DNA of 64,000 nucleotides from NCBI GenBank assembly GCA_903872505.1, contig CAIQKV010000069.1:1-64000 (forward strand). Direction: 5' to 3'. The stretch is from an uncultured Opitutia bacterium. Lineage in GTDB: Bacteria; Verrucomicrobiota; Verrucomicrobiia; Opitutales; Opitutaceae. Below, in pieces: positions 60,533 through 64,000 of the stretch. The notes under the pieces were generated by a model. The model worked only from the letters and a program-made list of their open reading frames with translations. It was not told the DNA's origin and did no database searches. A program made the translations under genes and the position numbers. The number at the start of each line of letters is the position of its first letter. Position 1 is the first letter of the stretch.

Positions 60533-61120
60533 GTGAAAAAATGGTTCGTCTTCGGTCTCCTCGCCGCCGCCGCGTGGCTGTATCTGCACGAGCCGGCCGC
60601 CGCCTGGCGCGGGCTGCCCGCCGCCAAGGACCCGGTGCAGGTCGCGTCCGGCCTGCCGGGGCCGTTCATGCAGGGCAAGTACACGATCACGCCGCTGGCC
60701 CGCTACACCATCACCGCCGTCGTGCTCAGCCGCGAGCGGTACCACAACGACCGCGAGGCCGACCTCTCGCCGGTGGACCTCGCGCTCGGCTGGGGCCCCA
60801 TGTCGATGTCCGCGGTCATCAATGACCTCACGGTCAGCCAGTCGGGCCGCTGGTACGAATACCGCTGGTCGGGCGAGCCGCCCCTCGACCCCGGCCTCAT
60901 GGCCACCCACTCCGCCAACACCCATTGCCTGCCCGCCGACAATGTGCGCAGCGCCCTGCTGGCGGTGAAACGGCACGACGTCGTCACGCTCGAGGGCTAT
61001 CTGATCGAGGCCACCGCGCCCGACGGCTATCACTGGCGCTCCTCGCTCTCGCGCGACGACACCGGCGGCCACGCGTGCGAGGTGTTTTGGATCACCCGCG
61101 TGAGCACCAAGCGGCTGTAA
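60533..61120 (+). CDS. Hypothetical membrane-anchored protein
   Basis: A 195-residue protein read from a GTG: VKKWFVFGLLAAAAWLYLHE gives an N-terminal signal anchor, then a soluble domain with ITPLARYTITAVVLSRERYH, DLALGWGPMSMSAVINDLTV, an SANTHCLPADNVRSAL segment, and EGYLIEATAPDGYHWRSSL. The later motifs (a His, an Asp/Asn-rich stretch, a final EVFWITRV) suggest an ordered periplasmic domain, but I recognise no family with confidence. It follows carA by 121 bp. Confidence 0.72.
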   Translation: MKKWFVFGLLAAAAWLYLHEPAAAWRGLPAAKDPVQVASGLPGPFMQGKYTITPLARYTITAVVLSRERYHNDREADLSPVDLALGWGPMSMSAVINDLTVSQSGRWYEYRWSGEPPLDPGLMATHSANTHCLPADNVRSALLAVKRHDVVTLEGYLIEATAPDGYHWRSSLSRDDTGGHACEVFWITRVSTKRL

Positions 61121-61130
61121 GCGGGGATCA

Positions 61131-61193
61131 ACGCGGCGAGGGCGCCACGTCTCCATCGGTGTTGTTTGGAGCCGCGGCGCCCTCTCCGCAGCC
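61131..61193. repeat. Imperfect palindromic repeat between hypothetical gene and kdsB
   Basis: CGCGGCG-AGGG-CGCC on the left and TTGGAGCCGCGGCGCCCT on the right, with GAGGGCGCC and GGCGCCCTC as long-range arms. The right part matches flanks of the intragenic repeats in recD2 (reverse complement) and in the TIR gene at 40388-40405. Confidence 0.7.
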
Positions 61194-61937
61194 CTAGCCG
61201 AGCCACGCCTCGAACTTCGCCGCATCCTCGGGCGTGTCCACGCCGATGGTCGGGTCCTCCGTCACGCCGCACGCGATGTCGTAGCCGTTTTCCAGCGCGC
61301 GGAGCTGCTCGAGCTTTTCCGCCTGCTCATACCGGCCCGGGGGCAGCTTCGTGAATTTTTCCAGCAGGTCCGCCGAGTAGGCGTAGAGCCCGAGATGCTT
61401 GAAACAGGGATTCGCCCGCACCCACGCATCATCCACGGCGGTCCCGCGCTCCCGCGGGAAGGGAATGATCGACCGGGAAAAATACAGCGCCCGGCCGTCC
61501 CGCCGCATCACCACCTTCACCTGGTTCGGGTTGGCAATGTCCACCGCGCGCTGGAACGGCGTCGCCAGCGTCGCCATCGGGGCCCCGCCGTCCAGCAACC
61601 CGGCCAGCGCCCGGATCTGGCCGCCCGTGACCAGCGGTTCATCGGCCTGCACATTGATCACCTTGGCCGCCCGGACGGTGTGGTTGGCCTCCGCGATGCG
61701 ATCCGTGCCGCTGGCGTGCGCCGGATCGGTCATGACAGCCTTGAAACCCTGCCCGGTGACGCAATTTCGCAAAAGTTCATGATCCACCGCGAAATACAGC
61801 GGAAACTCCGGCGCCTCCCGCTTGATCCGTTCCGCCACCCACAACAGCAGCGGTCGGCCCTTGATCTTGTGTAAGAGCTTGCGCGGGAACCGGGTAGACT
61901 CAAGCCGGCATGGCACGATGATTGCAATATCGCTCAT
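61194..61937 (-). CDS. kdsB: 3-deoxy-manno-octulosonate cytidylyltransferase
   Basis: A 247-residue nucleotidyltransferase that activates Kdo as CMP-Kdo for lipopolysaccharide. It has [17 protein letters not shown] (substrate-binding loop), [20 protein letters not shown] and [13 protein letters not shown], all KdsB hallmarks. The start at 61937 ([11 protein letters not shown]) is chosen; the longer frame is unlikely. Divergent from the HPr gene across 82 bp. Confidence 0.93.
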   Translation of the reverse strand: MSDIAIIVPCRLESTRFPRKLLHKIKGRPLLLWVAERIKREAPEFPLYFAVDHELLRNCVTGQGFKAVMTDPAHASGTDRIAEANHTVRAAKVINVQADEPLVTGGQIRALAGLLDGGAPMATLATPFQRAVDIANPNQVKVVMRRDGRALYFSRSIIPFPRERGTAVDDAWVRANPCFKHLGLYAYSADLLEKFTKLPPGRYEQAEKLEQLRALENGYDIACGVTEDPTIGVDTPEDAAKFEAWLG

Positions 61938-62019
61938 CTGGTCACAGCATGACTTCCGGTTTTTAGGTTGCAAGCCGGAGCCTCATCTTGGATTTAGGCC
62001 GGTCTCTCTCACCACTGTC

Positions 62020-62322
62020 ATGAACAAAAGCGACGCACCTTCTGCCACTCCCCAGCTCATCAAGGAGCTTTTGGTGCAGAACAAGATGGGCATTCACGCC
62101 CGTCCCGCCGCCATGATCGTGCGCATCACCAACCGGTTCAAAGCCGACGTGTTTGTGGAAAAGGACGAGGAGCAGGTGAACGGCAAGAGCATCATGGGCT
62201 TGATGATGCTCGCCGCCGGCAAGGGCTCCAAGGTCAAGTTTCTGGCCAGCGGCGACGATGATGCGGCGCAGATGCTGACCGAGCTCGAGGCGCTGTTCGC
62301 CCGCAAGTTCGACGAGGCCTGA
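62020..62322 (+). CDS. HPr family phosphocarrier protein
   Basis: A 100-residue HPr protein with an N-terminal extension of about 15 residues. The phosphorylation site is His26 in GIHARPAAMIV, and the regulatory serine is Ser57 in GKSIMGLMMLAAG. In bacteria without a full sugar PTS, such HPr proteins serve nitrogen or carbon regulation. No EI or EIIA gene is in the window. It starts at ATG 62020. Confidence 0.92.
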   Translation: MNKSDAPSATPQLIKELLVQNKMGIHARPAAMIVRITNRFKADVFVEKDEEQVNGKSIMGLMMLAAGKGSKVKFLASGDDDAAQMLTELEALFARKFDEA

Positions 62323-62325
62323 GCC

Positions 62326-63123
62326 TCACAGGCCGAAGAACTTCCGCGCGTTCGCGGTCGTGGCCACCGCCAGTTCGTCGTAGCTCACGCCCAAGACTTC
62401 CCGGGCGGCAAATTCCGCCGTGTGCCGCACAAACGCGGGCTCGTTGGGTTTTCCCCGGTGGGGCATGGGCGTGAGGTACGGCGCGTCGGTTTCGAGCATC
62501 AGCCGCGCCAGGCCCTGGGCACGCGCCGCGGCCCGGATATTGCCGGCCGTCTTGTAGGTCAGGATCCCCGTGAACGATCCCACCCCGCCCCGCCGCGTCA
62601 GCTCGGCCATCTCGGCCTCGCCTTCCGCGAAGCAGTGAAACACGACCTTCGTCCAGTCCACGCCGCTCGCGTCGATCATCGCCACGCATTCCGCCAACGC
62701 CCCGCGCGAGTGGATCACCACCGGGCAGCCCAGCCGCTTCGCCAGCGCCAGCCCCTCGGCAAACGCCGCGCGCTGCCGGGCAAAAACCTTTTCCGCCTCC
62801 GCCGCCTCCTTGGGCAGGTGAAACCGGTCGAGCCCGATTTCGCCCAGCGCGACCGGCCGCGTCTCCCCTGCCCAGAAACCCGCCACCTGCGCCTGCGCGG
62901 CTTCCCAGCCCGCCTCAACTTCGCAGGGATGCAGCCCGGCCGTGTAGTGCACGAAGCCGGCCTGGTCCCGGGCCAGATCACGGTTGAGCGCCCAGTCATC
63001 CGGCGAGGTGCCGATGGCGATCATCGCTTCAACCCCGGCCTCCCGCGCCCGGGCGAGGATGCCCGGCAGCGTGCCGGCGCGGGCAAAACCCTCGAGGTGC
63101 GTGTGGGTGTCAATCAGGCCCAT
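62326..63123 (-). CDS. TatD family metal-dependent hydrolase (DNase)
   Basis: A 265-residue amidohydrolase-fold protein: MGLIDTHTHLEG (first metal motif HxH), ALGEIGLDRFHLP (metal Glu), PVVIHSRGA, KVVFHCFAEGEAEM and LETDAPYLTPMPHRGKPNEP. These are the complete TatD/YcfH motifs. Such proteins are 3'-5' exonucleases in DNA repair or RNA/tRNA trimming. Convergent with HPr with a 3-bp gap between stops. Confidence 0.94.
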   Translation of the reverse strand: MGLIDTHTHLEGFARAGTLPGILARAREAGVEAMIAIGTSPDDWALNRDLARDQAGFVHYTAGLHPCEVEAGWEAAQAQVAGFWAGETRPVALGEIGLDRFHLPKEAAEAEKVFARQRAAFAEGLALAKRLGCPVVIHSRGALAECVAMIDASGVDWTKVVFHCFAEGEAEMAELTRRGGVGSFTGILTYKTAGNIRAAARAQGLARLMLETDAPYLTPMPHRGKPNEPAFVRHTAEFAAREVLGVSYDELAVATTANARKFFGL

Positions 63124-63142
63124 GGCTAATTTTCGGTCGTAG

Positions 63143-63161
63143 GTCGGGCTTCACGCCCGAT
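63143..63161. repeat. Short palindrome between TatD and M32 genes
   Basis: GTCGGGCTTCACGCCCGAT, stem TCGGGC/GCCCGA. A diverged reverse-complement copy is at 29294-29312; the preceding GGTCGTAGG is shared with 37427-37435. Confidence 0.65.
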
Positions 63162-63168
63162 ATTCAGT

Positions 63169-64000
63169 TCAGCGCAGGTAAAGCGCACCGTAGCGCTCGC
63201 GCAGGTAGCGCAGCAGGTGCCGCGGCGACAGTTCCTCGCCCGTCACCCGGCGGGCCAGGGCGAGCGCGTCGAAGCGCCGGCCCTGCGCGTGCACGTTCTC
63301 GCGCAGCCAGTTGAGCAGCCACCGGAAGTCCCCGCGGGCAAAGTCGTCCTCCAGCGCCGGCCGCAGCGCCAGAGCGCGGTACCACAGCTGCGCCGCCAGC
63401 ATGTTGCCGAGGCAATAGCTCGGGAAATAGCCGAACGAGCCGCCGCTCCAGTGCACGTCCTGGAGCACGCCCACGCGGTCGTTCGCCGGGGTGAGCCCGA
63501 GCAGCGCCTGCGCCGCGGTGCGCCACGCCGCCGGCAGGCCGTCCACCGCGAGTTCGCCGGTGAAGAGCTTCTTCTCCAGCTCGAAGCGCAGAATGATGTG
63601 CAGGTTGTAGGTTACCTCGTCCGCATCGACGCGGATCAGCGTCGGCTCCACCGCGTTGATCGCGAGGTACAGTTCGTCCGTCGAGACCGCCGCCGTCTGC
63701 GCGGGAAACAGCTCCCGCAGGCGCGGCTCGAAGCACTGCCAGAACCCGCGGCTGCGCGCCACCTGGTTCTCCCAGAGGCGGCTCTGCGACTCGTGCACCG
63801 CCATGCCGGCGTGCACGCCGAGGGCCGTGCCCAGGTGCTCGGCCACCAGGCCCTGCTCATACAGGCCGTGACCCGTCTCGTGGATGGCGCTGAAGAGCGA
63901 GTCGAGGGGCTCCTGCTCCTTGAACCGCGTCGTCATGCGCACGTCGGAGCCGGTCCCGGAGCAGAACGGATGCAGCGACACGTCGATGCGGCCGCGCTGG
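63169..64000 (-). CDS. M32 (Taq) carboxypeptidase, C-terminal part, cut by window end
   Basis: The C-terminal 277 or so residues of a zinc carboxypeptidase of family M32 (full length about 500). The zinc motif HExxH is in AIHETGHGLYEQGL, followed by GVHAGMAVHESQSRLWENQV (third ligand Glu) and, at the end, RHLLRYLRERYGALYL. The reading frame is open through the window edge (RIDVSLHPFCSGTGSDVR), so the gene starts beyond 64000. It removes C-terminal residues from peptides in the cytoplasm. Confidence 0.93.
   Translation of the reverse strand, partial: QRGRIDVSLHPFCSGTGSDVRMTTRFKEQEPLDSLFSAIHETGHGLYEQGLVAEHLGTALGVHAGMAVHESQSRLWENQVARSRGFWQCFEPRLRELFPAQTAAVSTDELYLAINAVEPTLIRVDADEVTYNLHIILRFELEKKLFTGELAVDGLPAAWRTAAQALLGLTPANDRVGVLQDVHWSGGSFGYFPSYCLGNMLAAQLWYRALALRPALEDDFARGDFRWLLNWLRENVHAQGRRFDALALARRVTGEELSPRHLLRYLRERYGALYLR

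Noticed and set aside
60533-61120. Assigning the protein after carA to a named enzyme family
   Set aside because: Only a signal anchor and scattered conserved-looking residues are visible; no motif is firm enough.

Overview
This window is GC-rich (roughly two-thirds G+C), densely coding bacterial DNA. Gene content points to a verrucomicrobium of the Opitutaceae type (Opitutus/Lacunisphaera relatives): a Planctomycetes-Verrucomicrobia (PVM) type bacterial microcompartment locus, dapL-type lysine synthesis, KdsB (lipopolysaccharide), an Mla-like envelope lipid ABC system, and many short palindromic intergenic repeats. The assignment is inference from gene content; no rRNA or marker tree is available here.

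Layout. 1-7.6 kb: OPT transporter, malate:quinone oxidoreductase, rhamnulokinase, M13 peptidase. 7.7-21.2 kb: sugar-catabolic microcompartment (BMC) locus. A leftward operon runs from PduL through three BMC-H, three BMC-P, acetate kinase, a CoA-acylating aldehyde dehydrogenase, a class II aldolase with a C-terminal encapsulation-like helix and a lactate/malate dehydrogenase-like enzyme, to a rhamnulose-phosphate aldolase/short-chain dehydrogenase fusion and a sugar epimerase. Divergently on the plus strand lie a DeoR regulator, a PduS/RnfC-like flavo-iron-sulfur protein and a PduT-like BMC-T with the pore cysteine. Together these can turn L-rhamnose or L-fucose phosphates into DHAP and lactaldehyde, and lactaldehyde through lactyl-CoA and lactyl-phosphate to lactate plus ATP inside a shell. 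Rhamnulokinase nearby feeds the pathway; the sugar isomerase is not in the window.

21-37 kb: housekeeping and transport: a small membrane protein, PanC with divergent active-site motifs, DapL, a four-gene Mla/Pqi-like ABC operon, a HAD phosphatase, a PhyH-type oxygenase, a sodium:solute symporter with a 52-residue partner, DUF2721 and DUF1304 proteins, a RecD2 helicase and an M16 peptidase.

37.6-53.2 kb: the most unusual part. Six tightly packed leftward genes encode three TIR + TolB-like + TPR proteins, one SIR2-like-TIR fusion, one nSTAND NTPase with a TPR-like C-terminus (ATGA-overlapped with the SIR2-TIR gene), and a secreted GH36-like glycosidase sandwiched between two paralogous TIR genes. 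A divergent gene encodes a SLOG domain fused to four transmembrane helices (SLATT-like). These are the building blocks of nucleotide-signal immune systems such as Thoeris, in an arrangement I do not recognise.

53.2-64 kb: an 85-residue protein with its own terminator, a pRiA4b ORF-3-like protein, a TonB-dependent receptor behind a TPP riboswitch (so probably a thiamine transporter), a SIMPL protein, a KamA-family radical SAM enzyme, CarA, an unknown membrane-anchored protein, KdsB, HPr, TatD and the C-terminal part of an M32 carboxypeptidase cut by the window end.

Throughout, intergenic gaps carry palindromes built as a 7-8 bp stem around a four-base loop of GGGA/TCCC or AGGG/CCCT type. Two copies lie in frame inside genes (recD2 and one TIR gene). 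No CRISPR array, tRNA, rRNA, transposase gene or phage gene was found.
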